DNA from: Arsenophonus endosymbiont of Ceratovacuna japonica
Lineage (GTDB): Bacteria; Pseudomonadota; Gammaproteobacteria; Enterobacterales; Enterobacteriaceae
Length of the DNA: 64,000 bases
Direction: 5' to 3'
Assembly (NCBI GenBank): GCA_024349725.1
Contig: AP026064.1
Coordinates: 789,150 to 853,149, forward strand
Shown: positions 23,119-34,058 of the stretch, piece after piece
Layout of the letters: the number at the start of each line of letters is the position of its first letter
Position numbering within the stretch: the stretch's first letter is position 1
Program-made: the position numbers and the translations under genes
Notes under the pieces: generated by a model
The model's database searches: none
Told to the model about the DNA's origin: nothing
The model's input: only the letters and a program-made list of their open reading frames with translations

Positions 23119-23456
23119 AAATTAAAAAATTATTTTTTTTATTTGAAAAATAATTTTTTAATTTTTATATATTTTATATATATAATAATATATTATTAAT
23201 AAAATTTATTTATAATATTAATTATAAATAATATTTTATAAAATAATTTTATATTTAAAATTATTTTTTATTAATTATTATATATATAAAATATTAATTT
23301 AAATAAAATTTATATTTTAATATTAACTTTTATAAAATTAATATAATCAAATATTAAAAATTTAAAATAAAAATATAATATTTATTATTTATTTAATAAT
23401 TAATAAATTTTTAAAATATAAATAAATAATCATTAACATAATTTATAAAATTTATT
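23119..23456. other. Spacer between dnaK promoter and rsmH; mraZ absent
   Basis: 338 bases of A/T between two divergent transcription units. In E. coli the dcw cluster begins with mraZ directly upstream of rsmH; no readable remnant is left here. It must carry the cluster's promoter, which I cannot single out. Confidence 0.6.
23121..23162. terminator. 17-bp perfect hairpin immediately upstream of the dnaK promoter
   Basis: Arms 23121-23137 and 23146-23162 are exact complements of 17 bases around an 8-base loop, made of A and T runs with T-runs at both 3' ends. It starts two bases beyond the -35 box. It could act as a bidirectional terminator or insulator between the divergent dnaK and rsmH units, though A/T-only stems are weak in RNA. 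Confidence 0.5.
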
Positions 23457-24407
23457 ATGATAAATAATCAATTTAAACATATTAGTGTACTTCTTAACGA
23501 ATCAGTTAATGGATTAAATATAAAATCAAATGGTATTTATATTGATGCTACTTTTGGTATGGGAGGTCATTCAAAACTAATTCTATCTAAATTAAATAAT
23601 AGAGGACGTTTAATAGCAATAGATCGTGATCCTAATTCAATAATAACTTCTAAAAAAATAATTAATGATAATAGATTTTTGATAAAAAATAGTTCTTTTT
23701 CACAATTACAAAAATTTATTATATCAGAAAAGTTAGTTGGTAAAATTAATGGCATTCTTCTTGATTTAGGTATTTCATCATCACAATTAGATAATTCAGA
23801 ACGAGGTTTTTCTTTTATGCATGATGGACCATTAGATATGAGAATGAATCAAACAATAGGACAATCAGCTACAGAATGGTTAATGAAAGCAAAAGAATCA
23901 GATATAGCTTGGGTATTAAAAACTTATGGTGAAGAACGATTTGCAAAAAAAATTGCAAAAGCAATTATATATCACAATCATTGTTCATTAAAAAAACCTA
24001 TAACACGAACAAAACAACTAGCAAAATTAATAGAACAAGTTATTCCATTTAAAGAAAAAAATAAACATCCAGCAACACGTTCATTTCAAGCGATTCGTAT
24101 TTATATAAATAATGAATTAGAAGAAATATCAAAATTATTAAAAGATTCATTAAATATATTAGCACCACATGGTAGATTATCTATTATTAGTTTTCATTCA
24201 TTAGAAAATAAACTAATTAATCATTTTATTCAAACACATAGTAGATGGTCAGAATTTTTAATTAGATTGCCATTAACAGATATGGAATTAAAAACTATTC
24301 ATAAACCTATATTAAAAATATTAGGCAAAATAAAACCAACAGTAAAAGAAATTACTGAAAATCCACGTGCAAGAAGTGCTATTGTTCATTTTGCAGAAAT
24401 ATTATAA
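23457..24407 (+). CDS. rsmH: 16S rRNA m4C1402 methyltransferase RsmH (MraW)
   Basis: 316 residues (E. coli 313). It N4-methylates C1402 in the ribosomal P-site. Family marks: [13 protein letters not shown] (8-20), the AdoMet loop [14 protein letters not shown] near 30-43, [13 protein letters not shown] near 100-112, [18 protein letters not shown], and the C-terminal ISFHSLE and NPRARSA blocks. First surviving gene of the dcw cluster, since mraZ is gone. ftsL follows after five bases, showing tight operon packing. No clear SD in front of the ATG; the N-terminus matches the family. Confidence 0.97.
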   Translation: MINNQFKHISVLLNESVNGLNIKSNGIYIDATFGMGGHSKLILSKLNNRGRLIAIDRDPNSIITSKKIINDNRFLIKNSSFSQLQKFIISEKLVGKINGILLDLGISSSQLDNSERGFSFMHDGPLDMRMNQTIGQSATEWLMKAKESDIAWVLKTYGEERFAKKIAKAIIYHNHCSLKKPITRTKQLAKLIEQVIPFKEKNKHPATRSFQAIRIYINNELEEISKLLKDSLNILAPHGRLSIISFHSLENKLINHFIQTHSRWSEFLIRLPLTDMELKTIHKPILKILGKIKPTVKEITENPRARSAIVHFAEIL

Positions 24408-24412
24408 AAATA

Positions 24413-24730
24413 ATGATAACTAAAAAATATAGTTTAATTAAAATTATTGGTAATGATATTTTCCAAAATGGAATTATTCCATTAATTTTATTAATAATAA
24501 TTATTATATCATCTATTTTAATTATTACAATTACTCATAAAACACGAATATTAACATCACAAAAAAATTTAATAATAGAAGAAAGAGAAAATTTAGATAT
24601 AGAATGGCGAAATTTAATTTTAGAAAAAAAATCATTAGAAAATCATATCAGAATTGAGCGATTTTCAATAGAAAAACTACAAATGATTTATGTTGATCCA
24701 GCACAAGAACATATTGTAATTATAAAATAA
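24413..24730 (+). CDS. ftsL: Cell division protein FtsL
   Basis: 105 residues against 121 in E. coli, lacking part of the poorly conserved cytoplasmic N-terminus. One membrane helix (about 21-41, IPLILLIIIIISSILIITI) is followed by a periplasmic leucine-zipper-like coiled coil. The segment LDIEWRNLILEKKSLE (about 63-78) and the end VDPAQEHIVII match E. coli LDIEWRNLILEENAL and VDPSQENIVV. FtsL forms the FtsQ-FtsL-FtsB complex that activates FtsW and FtsI. Position between rsmH and ftsI is decisive for so short a protein. Confidence 0.95.
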   Translation: MITKKYSLIKIIGNDIFQNGIIPLILLIIIIISSILIITITHKTRILTSQKNLIIEERENLDIEWRNLILEKKSLENHIRIERFSIEKLQMIYVDPAQEHIVIIK

Positions 24731-24754
24731 TTTTAATAAATATAGGTAAATAGC

Positions 24755-26497
24755 ATGAAATCTGTACGCTTAGTGCAGTATAAAAAATACTATAAAGACG
24801 AAATTAGATATATTAATTGGCGTTTTTTATTATTATTTATAATTATAATATTAATATTAATTGGTCTTATTATTCGTATTACCTATTTACAAATTATAAA
24901 TCCAGAAACATTAGTAAAAGAAAGTAATATGCGTTCCATTCGCGTTCAAAAAATAACAGCAACACGTGGAATAATCAGTGATCGCGAAGGTCGTCAATTA
25001 GCAGTAAGTGTTCCTGTTTATGCTATTTATGCAGATCCAAAAATAATTTATAAAAATGGCGGATTAACTAATGATAAACGTTGGAAAGCATTAGCAAATG
25101 AACTAAATATACCACTCAAAAAAATAAACGATAAAATTAATATTAACTCTAATAGTAGATTTGTTTATTTATCTCGTCAAGTAAATCAATCTATTGGTGA
25201 ATATATTAAAAAATTAAAAATATCAGATATTTATTTACGCAAAGAATCTCGTCGTTATTATCCATTAGGTCCAGTAACTGCTCATTTACTTGGAATAACA
25301 GATATTGATGGGTATGGAATTGAAGGAATTGAAAAAAGTTTTAATTATTTATTAATGGGCACACCTGGAAAAAGAATAGTACGTAAAGACAGACATGGAC
25401 AAGTAATAGAAGACATTTCATATATTAATAATAATATTTCTCATAACTTAATATTAAGTATTGATGAACGTATACAAACATTAATTTATCGTAAATTAAC
25501 TAATAGTGTTATAGAAAATAAAGCTGAATCAGGTACTGCTATTTTAATAGATGTACATACTGGTGAAGTATTAGCAATGGTTAATAGTCCATCATATAAT
25601 CCAAATAATCTATCTAATACTATAGTTCAATCAATGCGCAATCGTGCAATTACCGATGTATTTGAACCAGGTTCAACAGTCAAACCAATGATAATAATTA
25701 GTGCATTGAATAATAAAATTATTAAATCTAATAGCATATTAAATACTCAACCTTATATAATTAATGGTCATGAAATTAAAGATGTAACAAAATATAATGA
25801 ATTATCTATTACAGGTATTTTACAAAAATCAAGTAATGTTGGAGTTTCAAAATTAGCATTAGCAATGCCAGCTAATAAAATAGTTAATCTATATACTAGT
25901 TTTGGGTTAGGTAAACCTACTAATTTAGGATTGATTGGAGAAAGTAGTGGTGTTTTTCCAAACAATAAAACAAAATGGTCTGAATTTGAAAGAGCTACAT
26001 TTTCTTTTGGTTATGGATTAATGGTAACACCATTACAATTAGCTCGAGTTTACGCAACAATTGGTAGTTTTGGTATTTATCGTCCTTTATCAATTATAAA
26101 AGTTAATATACCTATATTAGGAACTCGTATTTTTCCCGAAAATATAATGCGAATAGTTGTTCATATGATGGAAAGCGTAGCATTACCTGGTGGTGGTGGT
26201 TTTCAAGCTGCTATACGAGGATATAGAATAGCAATTAAAACAGGTACAGTAAAAAAAGTTGGTAATGATGGGCATTATATTCATCAATATATTGCCTATA
26301 CAGCTGGCGTTGCGCCAGCTAGTAATCCACGATACGCATTAGTTGTTATTATTAATAAACCTACTGCTGGTAAATATTATGGTGGAATGGTATCTGCACC
26401 AGTATTTGGAACTATCATGGAAGGTGTGTTACGTTTGATGAATGTAAAACCTGATTCATTAACTTTAAATAATAATAAAATAATAATTAATAAATAA
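24755..26497 (+). CDS. ftsI: Peptidoglycan transpeptidase FtsI (PBP3)
   Basis: 580 residues (E. coli 588). Septum-specific class B penicillin-binding protein: a short cytoplasmic tail, one membrane helix (about 25-46), a pedestal domain and a C-terminal transpeptidase. The three catalytic motifs are present: STVKPM (SXXK, near 308), SSN (near 360) and KTGT (near 495). RGIISDREGRQLAVSVPVYAIYADP is the usual start of the pedestal. It works with FtsW, also in this cluster. Follows ftsL by 24 bases. Retention indicates the cell still builds a peptidoglycan septum. Confidence 0.98.
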   Translation: MKSVRLVQYKKYYKDEIRYINWRFLLLFIIIILILIGLIIRITYLQIINPETLVKESNMRSIRVQKITATRGIISDREGRQLAVSVPVYAIYADPKIIYKNGGLTNDKRWKALANELNIPLKKINDKININSNSRFVYLSRQVNQSIGEYIKKLKISDIYLRKESRRYYPLGPVTAHLLGITDIDGYGIEGIEKSFNYLLMGTPGKRIVRKDRHGQVIEDISYINNNISHNLILSIDERIQTLIYRKLTNSVIENKAESGTAILIDVHTGEVLAMVNSPSYNPNNLSNTIVQSMRNRAITDVFEPGSTVKPMIIISALNNKIIKSNSILNTQPYIINGHEIKDVTKYNELSITGILQKSSNVGVSKLALAMPANKIVNLYTSFGLGKPTNLGLIGESSGVFPNNKTKWSEFERATFSFGYGLMVTPLQLARVYATIGSFGIYRPLSIIKVNIPILGTRIFPENIMRIVVHMMESVALPGGGGFQAAIRGYRIAIKTGTVKKVGNDGHYIHQYIAYTAGVAPASNPRYALVVIINKPTAGKYYGGMVSAPVFGTIMEGVLRLMNVKPDSLTLNNNKIIINK

Positions 26498-26509
26498 AAG
26501 AGAATATAA

Positions 26510-27997
26510 ATGGTAGATATTAATCTACATAATTTACTTACAACATTAAATATTAATGTACCAAATAAAATATTAAAAGGAATTACACTTGATAGTCGTA
26601 AAGTAAAAACAGGATATTTATTCTTAGCAATTAAAGGACACCAAACAGATGGTCGGCAATATATTTCTCAAGCAATAAAACAAGGTGTATCGGCAATTAT
26701 TGCTGAAGCACAAAGTAAAACAAAAAATGGAAAAATTATATATATAAATAACGTTCCAATAATATATATTAAAAATTTAAATAAAAAATTATCATTTTTA
26801 GCAAAAAAATTTTATCAATTGCCTATAAATAAATTAAAATTAATTGGTATAACAGGAACAAATGGTAAAACTACAACTACTAATTTAATTGCGCAATGGG
26901 CACAAGAATTAGGAGACATTAGTGCTGTAATGGGTACAATAGGTAATGGAATATTAGGAAAAATTGTGCCTAGTAAAAACACAACTAATTCAGCAATTGA
27001 TATTTATAACATACTAAAATTATTAATAGATAAACAAGCTACATTAGTTGCTATGGAAATTTCATCTCATGGTTTAGTACAAAGACGTGTTTCTACTATT
27101 CCTTTTACTGCTGTTGTATTTACTAATTTAAGTTATGATCATCTTGATTATCATGGAGATATGAAAAATTATGCAATGGCAAAATGGTTATTATTTTCAA
27201 CTCATAAATCTGATAAACAGATTATTAATATAGATGATGATATAGGTTTACAATGGATTAAAAAATTACCGAAAGCATGTGCAGTCTCTATAAAAAATCG
27301 TATACCAACTAATTGGCAAGGTTCTTGGATATTAGTAGAACGAATTAATTATAATAATTATAATACAATTATACATTTTAATTCAACTTGGGGTAGAAGT
27401 TTACTTAAAAGTCCATTAATAGGAATTTTTAATGTTAACAATATAATACTAGCTATGGCAACTCTTTTAATGATTGGTTATCCATTTAATGATGTAATAA
27501 AAGCATCACACTCTATACAACCAGTTCCTGGTAGAATGGAAGTATTTACTTCAAAAGGATTTCCTACTATTGTTATAGATTATGCTCATACTCCTGATGC
27601 ACTTAAAAAAGCATTAATTACACTTAATATTCATTGCAAAGGAAAACTTTGGTGTGTATTTGGTTGCGGTGGTGATCGAGATAAAGGTAAACGTTCATTA
27701 ATGGGAGCTATATCCGAAAAATATGCTGATATTGTAATAATTACTGATGATAACATTCGTAATGAAGATCCAAAAGTTATTATTAATGATATTTTAAATG
27801 GTTTTATTAATGCCAATCTAGCAATACCAATTATTGGTAGAACTAAAGCAATTACTACTGCAATTATGAAAGCAAATGTAGATGATATAATATTAATTGC
27901 AGGTAAAGGTCATGAAAATTATCAAATAATTGGTAATAATGAAATTAATTACTCAGATCGATTAACAGTAGCACAATTATTAGGGATATCAATATGA
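26510..27997 (+). CDS. murE: UDP-MurNAc-L-Ala-D-Glu:meso-diaminopimelate ligase MurE
   Basis: 495 residues, as in E. coli. It adds diaminopimelate to the peptidoglycan precursor using ATP. The P-loop GITGTNGKTTTTN (near 112-124) and the carbamylated-Lys region near SYDHLDYHGDMKNYAMAKW are conserved, as is IDYAHTPDALKKAL. The substrate-choosing motif that reads DNPR in E. coli is DNIR here (ITDDNIRNEDP near 408-418): the Arg that grips diaminopimelate is kept, the Pro is replaced. SD AAGAG upstream of ATG. Its end overlaps murF by four bases (ATGA), implying translational coupling. Confidence 0.98.
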   Translation: MVDINLHNLLTTLNINVPNKILKGITLDSRKVKTGYLFLAIKGHQTDGRQYISQAIKQGVSAIIAEAQSKTKNGKIIYINNVPIIYIKNLNKKLSFLAKKFYQLPINKLKLIGITGTNGKTTTTNLIAQWAQELGDISAVMGTIGNGILGKIVPSKNTTNSAIDIYNILKLLIDKQATLVAMEISSHGLVQRRVSTIPFTAVVFTNLSYDHLDYHGDMKNYAMAKWLLFSTHKSDKQIINIDDDIGLQWIKKLPKACAVSIKNRIPTNWQGSWILVERINYNNYNTIIHFNSTWGRSLLKSPLIGIFNVNNIILAMATLLMIGYPFNDVIKASHSIQPVPGRMEVFTSKGFPTIVIDYAHTPDALKKALITLNIHCKGKLWCVFGCGGDRDKGKRSLMGAISEKYADIVIITDDNIRNEDPKVIINDILNGFINANLAIPIIGRTKAITTAIMKANVDDIILIAGKGHENYQIIGNNEINYSDRLTVAQLLGISI

Positions 27998-29373
27998 TTC
28001 CCATTACAGTAAAACAATTAACTAAAGTTACACAAGGGATTTTGCAAAAAATAGATAATCATAAAGCAAAAAATTTATGGATAAATGAAATAATAACTAA
28101 TAGTCGTCAAAAAACAATTAACGGTTTATTTATTGCTTTAAAAGGAAAATATTTTGATGGTCATAATTTTGCTAAAGAAGCCATATCAAATGGTGCTACT
28201 GCACTTTTAGTTGAGCATATATTAACTATCAAATGTCCGCAAATTATTGTTAAAGATACCAGATTAGCAATGGGGTATTTAGCTACCTGGGTTAGATTAC
28301 AAAGCAAAGCTAAAGTCATTGGAATAACAGGTTCTTCTGGAAAAACTATAGTTAAAAATATGGTGTCGTCAATTTTATCTCAGTGCGGATTAACACTTTT
28401 TACAGAGGGAAATTTTAATAATGATATTGGTGTATCATTAACTCTATTTAATTTAACAATAAAACATAAGTATATAGTTATTGAAATTGGAGCTAGTTAT
28501 TTTGGTGAAATTGCTTATATTACGAATATAGTTAAACCAGATAGTGTATTAGTTAATAATTTATTTGCCGCGCATATTGAAGGCTTTGGATCATTATCAG
28601 GAGTAGCTGAAGAAAAAGGTAAAATTTTTCAAGGATTAAATGAAAAAGGAACAGCAGTTATTAATTTATATAGTAATAATTATAAAAATTGGAAATCTTA
28701 TTTTAAACAATATCAAATTATTTTATATTTTTCTATAACTAAACAACAATATTCTAATTTTTATGCAAAAAATATTATAATGGAATCAAAAGGTAGTAAA
28801 TTTGATTTATATACACCAATAGGAGTTACATCAATATATTTACCTTTAATAGGAAAACATAATATTTCTAATGCATTAGCAGCAAGTGCATTAGCAATAT
28901 CAGTTGGAGCAACTATTGAACAAATTAGTTTTGCTTTATCAAATATTAAACCAATATTAGGTAGATTATATCCAATTAATTTAGCACCAGGTAAAATTAT
29001 TTTAGATGATACCTATAATGCTAATACTGGCTCTATGATTGCAGCAGCTCATGTATTATCACATATGCCGGGATATCGTATATTTGTTGTTAGCGATATA
29101 AATGAACTAGGTAATAATACTAGCAAATATCATAAAGAGATCGGTATAATTACCAAACAAATTAAACTTAATCTTGTATTAAGTATTGGTAAACAAAGTA
29201 TATTTATTAGTAAATATAGTAATTGTGGCAATCATGTTTCTTCTAAAAAAAAATTAATTAATAAATTAATTTTTTTAATAAAAAAATATAAAATAATATC
29301 AATTTTAATTAAAGGTTCACGCAGTACAAAAATGGAAGATATTGTACACGCCTTACAGGAGTACTTTTTATGA
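27994..29373 (+). CDS. murF: UDP-MurNAc-tripeptide:D-Ala-D-Ala ligase MurF
   Basis: 459 residues (E. coli 452). Completes the pentapeptide by adding D-Ala-D-Ala made by the DdlB in this cluster. The ATP loop reads [13 protein letters not shown] (near 107-119), where most family members have GSSGKTT; the third Thr is Ile here, a mild deviation. [27 protein letters not shown] and [11 protein letters not shown] correspond to conserved blocks of the central and C-terminal domains. It overlaps both murE (four bases) and mraY (four bases). Confidence 0.97.
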   Translation: MIPITVKQLTKVTQGILQKIDNHKAKNLWINEIITNSRQKTINGLFIALKGKYFDGHNFAKEAISNGATALLVEHILTIKCPQIIVKDTRLAMGYLATWVRLQSKAKVIGITGSSGKTIVKNMVSSILSQCGLTLFTEGNFNNDIGVSLTLFNLTIKHKYIVIEIGASYFGEIAYITNIVKPDSVLVNNLFAAHIEGFGSLSGVAEEKGKIFQGLNEKGTAVINLYSNNYKNWKSYFKQYQIILYFSITKQQYSNFYAKNIIMESKGSKFDLYTPIGVTSIYLPLIGKHNISNALAASALAISVGATIEQISFALSNIKPILGRLYPINLAPGKIILDDTYNANTGSMIAAAHVLSHMPGYRIFVVSDINELGNNTSKYHKEIGIITKQIKLNLVLSIGKQSIFISKYSNCGNHVSSKKKLINKLIFLIKKYKIISILIKGSRSTKMEDIVHALQEYFL

Positions 29374-30431
29374 TAGTTTGGTTAATTAAATATTTTCCTA
29401 ATATTAATTTTTTTTCATATTTAAAATTTCGTGCTATTACTAGTTTATTAACATCTTTAATAATTACATTATGTATAGGTCCATATTTAATTTATTATTT
29501 ACAAAAATTACATATATGTCAAATTGTACGTGATAAAGGTCCAAAATCACATTTTAATAAACAAGGTACTCCTACTATGGGTGGATTATTAATTTTATTT
29601 TCTATTACAATATCCATAATACTATGGGCAAAATTAAATAATCCATATATTTGGTTAGTATTAGTTATTTTATTAGGATATGGTGTTATTGGTTTTATTG
29701 ATGATTATCGTAAAGTAATATGTAAAAACTCTAAAGGATTAATCGCTAGTTGGAAATACTTTTGGCAATCTATATTAGCTTTAAGTGTAATATTTATTTT
29801 ATATAGTATAGGTAAGGATACAGTAGTTACTCAATTAATAATTCCATTTTTTAAAAATATTAAACCACAATTAGGTTTATTTTATATTTTAATAACTTAT
29901 TTTGTCATTGTTGGTACAAGTAATGCTGTTAATTTAACTGATGGATTAGATGGATTAGCAATTATACCAATTATTTTTATTTCAGTAGGATTTTCTTTAA
30001 TAGCTTTTATAATGAGTAATTTCAATTTTGCTCATTATTTTAACGTTCCTTATATTAATTATACAGATGAATTAATTATTATTTGTACATCAATTATTGG
30101 TGCTGGTTTAGGATTTTTGTGGTTCAATACATATCCTGCACAAATTTTTATGGGTGATGTTGGTTCATTATCATTAGGTGGTACTTTAGGAGTTATTTCA
30201 GTATTATTACGACAAGAGCTTTTATTATTAATTATTGGTGGAATTTTTGTTATTGAAACAATATCAGTAATTTTTCAAGTAGGATCATTTAAATTACGTG
30301 GTCAACGTATTTTACGTATGGCTCCAATTCATCATCATTATGAATTAAAAGGATGTCCTGAACCACGAATTATCGTTCGTTTTTGGATTATTTCATTAAT
30401 ATTCTTATTAATTGGATTAATAACATTATAG
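29370..30431 (+). CDS. mraY: Phospho-MurNAc-pentapeptide transferase MraY
   Basis: 353 residues (E. coli 360), about ten membrane helices. It moves phospho-MurNAc-pentapeptide onto undecaprenyl phosphate to make lipid I. The catalytic Asp-Asp pair is in FIDDYRK (near 109-115), [10 protein letters not shown] (near 189-198) is intact, as is the histidine motif [12 protein letters not shown] near 317-328. [10 protein letters not shown] near 66-75 is typical. ATGA overlap with murF. Ten bases to murD. Confidence 0.98.
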   Translation: MIVWLIKYFPNINFFSYLKFRAITSLLTSLIITLCIGPYLIYYLQKLHICQIVRDKGPKSHFNKQGTPTMGGLLILFSITISIILWAKLNNPYIWLVLVILLGYGVIGFIDDYRKVICKNSKGLIASWKYFWQSILALSVIFILYSIGKDTVVTQLIIPFFKNIKPQLGLFYILITYFVIVGTSNAVNLTDGLDGLAIIPIIFISVGFSLIAFIMSNFNFAHYFNVPYINYTDELIIICTSIIGAGLGFLWFNTYPAQIFMGDVGSLSLGGTLGVISVLLRQELLLLIIGGIFVIETISVIFQVGSFKLRGQRILRMAPIHHHYELKGCPEPRIIVRFWIISLIFLLIGLITL

Positions 30432-30441
30432 GTTTGCTAAA

Positions 30442-31749
30442 ATGATTAATTATAAAGGTAAAAAAGTTATAATAATTGGGTTAGGAAAAACGGGTTTATC
30501 TTGTGTTAATTTTTTTTTATCTCGTGATGTTATACCATTAGTAATTGATACTAGAGTTATGCCACCAGATAATAACATATTGCCTACCGAAGTTTATTGT
30601 CATTATGGTAGCTGGAATATAAAATTGTTAATGACATCGGATTTAATTGTTGTTAGTCCAGGTGTTTCACTTAATACTACAGAATTAAAAATGGCAGCAA
30701 ATAAAGGAATTGAAATTATTAGCGATATTGAGCTTTTTTGTCGTGAAATACATAAACCTATTATTGCTATTACTGGCTCTAATGGTAAAAGCACTGTTGC
30801 AACATTAGTTTTAGAGATGGCTAAAACTGCTAATTGGAATGCAGCAATTGGTGGAAATATCGGAATTCCAGTATTAACACTATTAACAAAAGATTTTGAC
30901 TTATATATCTTAGAGCTTTCTAGTTTCCAACTTGAAACAACTATAAGTTTAAAATCATCAGCATCAACTATATTAAATATAACAGAAGATCATATGGATC
31001 GTTATCCAGGAGGGATTCAACAATATCGTGAAGCTAAATTACGAATTTATACTAACACTAAAGTTTGTATTATTAATCAACAAGATAAACAAACATGGCC
31101 ACTATTAGGTTATGATTCACGTTGTATTAGTTTTGGTATTAATAGTGGCGATTATCAATTAGATACATTTTATCAAAAAATAAGAATAAAAGGACAACCA
31201 ATAATTAATACTTCTGAAATAAAATTAATTGGACAACATAATTATCTTAATTTAATAGCTGCATTAGCTTTAGCAGATGCAGTAAATATTCCATATAAAT
31301 CAAGTTTGTCAACATTAACTAAATACACAGGATTACCTCATCGTTATCAATTAGTACATGAAAAATTTGGTATTCAATGGATTAATGATTCTAAATCAAC
31401 TAATATTGGTAGTACTAAAGCAGCTTTAAAAGAATTACAAATTACTGGAACATTATATTTATTATTAGGTGGCGATGGAAAATTAGCAAATTTTTCATCA
31501 TTAAAACCTTATGTATCAGCAAAAAATATTAAATTATGTTGTTTTGGATATAATGGTTATCAATTAGCACAATTAAAACCAAATAGTTTACTTTTTAATA
31601 CAATGGAAGAATGTATTCGTACTATTAGTTATAAATTAAAATCTGGCGATATAATTCTTCTTTCACCAGCTTGTTCTAGCTTAGATCAATTTAGTAACTT
31701 TGAGCAACGAGGAGAAAAGTTTAATCAATTAGCTAAGGAGTTAGGTTAA
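30442..31749 (+). CDS. murD: UDP-MurNAc-L-alanine:D-glutamate ligase MurD
   Basis: 435 residues (E. coli 438). Adds D-Glu to UDP-MurNAc-L-Ala. N-terminal UDP-binding fold [14 protein letters not shown]-loop [14 protein letters not shown] (near 108-121), [10 protein letters not shown] (near 156-165), [12 protein letters not shown] and WINDSKSTN near 312-320 are standard for the family. Ends two bases before ftsW. No anomalies seen. Confidence 0.98.
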   Translation: MINYKGKKVIIIGLGKTGLSCVNFFLSRDVIPLVIDTRVMPPDNNILPTEVYCHYGSWNIKLLMTSDLIVVSPGVSLNTTELKMAANKGIEIISDIELFCREIHKPIIAITGSNGKSTVATLVLEMAKTANWNAAIGGNIGIPVLTLLTKDFDLYILELSSFQLETTISLKSSASTILNITEDHMDRYPGGIQQYREAKLRIYTNTKVCIINQQDKQTWPLLGYDSRCISFGINSGDYQLDTFYQKIRIKGQPIINTSEIKLIGQHNYLNLIAALALADAVNIPYKSSLSTLTKYTGLPHRYQLVHEKFGIQWINDSKSTNIGSTKAALKELQITGTLYLLLGGDGKLANFSSLKPYVSAKNIKLCCFGYNGYQLAQLKPNSLLFNTMEECIRTISYKLKSGDIILLSPACSSLDQFSNFEQRGEKFNQLAKELG

Positions 31750-31751
31750 TT

Positions 31752-32942
31752 ATGATATTTAACTTTAATATACTAAAAAGTTGGACTATCAATAAATATG
31801 ATAAAAATATTATTGATCCAATACTTTTTGATAGAACTTTAGTGTGGATTACATTAATATTATCTATTATTGGTTTTATTATGGTGACATCAGCTTCCAT
31901 TCCAATAGGTCAACAGTTAATGCAAGACCCTTTTTTCTTTGCTAAACGGGATATTATATATCTTATTTTATCATTTAGTTTAGCATCATTAGTATTAAAT
32001 ATACCAATGGTATGGTGGGAAAAATATAATTTTTTTTTATTAATATTATCTTTAATATTATTATTAATAGTATTAATTATTGGTAATTCTATTAATGGTG
32101 CATCTCGTTGGATTAATATAGGTATTATTCGTATACAACCATCTGAGATATCAAAATTATCTTTATTTTGTTATGTATCTTGTTATTTAGTTAGAAAAAT
32201 TAATGAAGTTCAAATGAAATTTTTAGGTTTTATTAAACCAATGTGTATTTTAATATTTATGTCTACTTTATTATTACTTCAACCTGACTTAGGTACAGTA
32301 ATTATATTAGTTATAACAATATTAGGATTATTGTTCCTTGCAGGAACAAAATTAGCGCCATTTATTATTGGTATAATTATTTGTACAGTAAGTATTATTG
32401 GATTAATTTATTTTAAACCTTATAGATTACGACGTATAACATCTTTTCTTAATCCATGGGAAGATCCTTTTGGCGATGGTTATCAATTAACACAATCTTT
32501 AATGGCATTTGGACGCGGTAAATTATGGGGACAAGGTTTAGGTAATTCTATTCAAAAATTAGAATATTTACCTGAAGCACATACTGATTTTATTTTTTCA
32601 GTTTTAGCTGAAGAACTTGGTTATATTGGTGTAATATTAGTGCTTTTGATGTTATTTTTTATTTCTTTTCGCGGTATGATAATTGGCAAGCAAGCATTAG
32701 ATACACAACAATATTTTTCAGGTTATTTAGCTTGTTCAATTAGTATTTGGTTTACATTACAAGCATTAGTTAATATTGGTGCAACAGCTGGTATATTACC
32801 AACAAAAGGATTAACATTACCATTAATTAGTTATGGTGGATCTAGCCAATTAATAATACTTATTTCTATTGCGATTTTATTACGCATTGATTTTGAAACA
32901 AATATTAATAAAGCACAAGCATTTATAAGGAAAAGTAAATGA
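31752..32942 (+). CDS. ftsW: Septal peptidoglycan polymerase FtsW (SEDS family)
   Basis: 396 residues (E. coli 414), about ten membrane helices. With FtsI it polymerises septal glycan strands from lipid II. SEDS hallmarks: [21 protein letters not shown] near 117-137, [11 protein letters not shown] near 176-186 (Asp proposed in family work to be functionally essential), [20 protein letters not shown] near 274-293 and [13 protein letters not shown] near 352-364. Its stop overlaps the murG start as ATGA. Confidence 0.97.
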   Translation: MIFNFNILKSWTINKYDKNIIDPILFDRTLVWITLILSIIGFIMVTSASIPIGQQLMQDPFFFAKRDIIYLILSFSLASLVLNIPMVWWEKYNFFLLILSLILLLIVLIIGNSINGASRWINIGIIRIQPSEISKLSLFCYVSCYLVRKINEVQMKFLGFIKPMCILIFMSTLLLLQPDLGTVIILVITILGLLFLAGTKLAPFIIGIIICTVSIIGLIYFKPYRLRRITSFLNPWEDPFGDGYQLTQSLMAFGRGKLWGQGLGNSIQKLEYLPEAHTDFIFSVLAEELGYIGVILVLLMLFFISFRGMIIGKQALDTQQYFSGYLACSISIWFTLQALVNIGATAGILPTKGLTLPLISYGGSSQLIILISIAILLRIDFETNINKAQAFIRKSK

Positions 32943-34006
32943 ATCAAATAAAACGCCTTATGATAATGGCAGGTGGTACTGGTGGTCATGTTTTTCCAGG
33001 AATAGCAGTAGCTAATTATCTTAAGCTACAAGGTTGGGATGTGTGCTGGTTAGGAACTAATGATAGAATTGAAGCAAATTTAGTTCCTAAATACGGGATT
33101 AAAATTGAATTTATAAAAATTTCAGGATTGCGTGGTAAAAATATAAGAACATTATTAATTGCACCATTTAATATCATTAAAGCAATAAAACAAGCAAAAG
33201 TAATTATTAAACGTTATAAACCTAATATCGTATTAGGAATGGGAGGGTATGTTTCTGGTCCAGGCGGAATTGCTGCATGGTTATGTAATATTCCTATTGT
33301 AATTCACGAACAAAATAGAATAGCTGGATTAACTAATCGTTGGTTATCTAAAATTGCTAAACAAGTTTTACAAGCATTTCCAAGTGCATTTCCTAATGCT
33401 AAGGTAGTTGGAAATCCAGTTAGTGAATCATTATTAACATTATATAAATATAAAAAAACATTAATTCATTGTGATAGTGTTATTAAAATTTTAGTATTAG
33501 GTGGTAGTCAAGGAGCAAAAATTTTAAATAACACATTACCAAAAGTAGTATCTAAATTAAATAAAAAAGTGATAATTTGGCATCAAACAGGAAAAGGTAA
33601 TAAACAAATTACAGAAAATTTATATAAAAAATTATGTAGTGAATTAAATAATTATAAAATAACAGAATTTATTGATAATATTTCTGATGCATATTCTTGG
33701 GCAGATATTATTATATGTAGATCAGGTGCTTTAACAGTAAGTGAAGTTGCAATTGCTGGTTTACCAGCTATTTTTGTACCTTTTAGACATAAAGATAATC
33801 AACAGTACTTAAATGCATTACCATTAGAAAAAATAGGAGCTGCAAAAATTATTGAGCAACATAAATTTTCAACTAATGTATTAGTAAAATTATTAAATCA
33901 ATGCTCTAGATCACAATTAATAGATATGTCAAAAAAAGCACGATCAGTATCAATTACAAATGCAACTAAAAATATAGCAGAAACTTTAATTTCTATTTCT
34001 AAATAA
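32939..34006 (+). CDS. murG: Lipid II synthase MurG (UDP-GlcNAc transferase)
   Basis: 355 residues, as in E. coli. Peripheral inner-membrane glycosyltransferase converting lipid I to lipid II. Two Rossmann domains: the first G-loop [14 protein letters not shown] (12-25), then [15 protein letters not shown] near 99-113 with EQNRIAG following; the second opens with [11 protein letters not shown] near 188-198. [23 protein letters not shown] near 259-281 binds the donor uridine and diphosphate. Translationally coupled to ftsW. Confidence 0.98.
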   Translation: MNQIKRLMIMAGGTGGHVFPGIAVANYLKLQGWDVCWLGTNDRIEANLVPKYGIKIEFIKISGLRGKNIRTLLIAPFNIIKAIKQAKVIIKRYKPNIVLGMGGYVSGPGGIAAWLCNIPIVIHEQNRIAGLTNRWLSKIAKQVLQAFPSAFPNAKVVGNPVSESLLTLYKYKKTLIHCDSVIKILVLGGSQGAKILNNTLPKVVSKLNKKVIIWHQTGKGNKQITENLYKKLCSELNNYKITEFIDNISDAYSWADIIICRSGALTVSEVAIAGLPAIFVPFRHKDNQQYLNALPLEKIGAAKIIEQHKFSTNVLVKLLNQCSRSQLIDMSKKARSVSITNATKNIAETLISISK

Positions 34007-34058
34007 AATTAATTTTTATTTCAAATAATAAAATTTATATTATAAATAATAAAATGAA

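Noticed and set aside
26186..26193. CCTGGTGG as a Chi site
   Set aside because: One mismatch to GCTGGTGG and it encodes a Gly run in FtsI; no support as a recombination signal.
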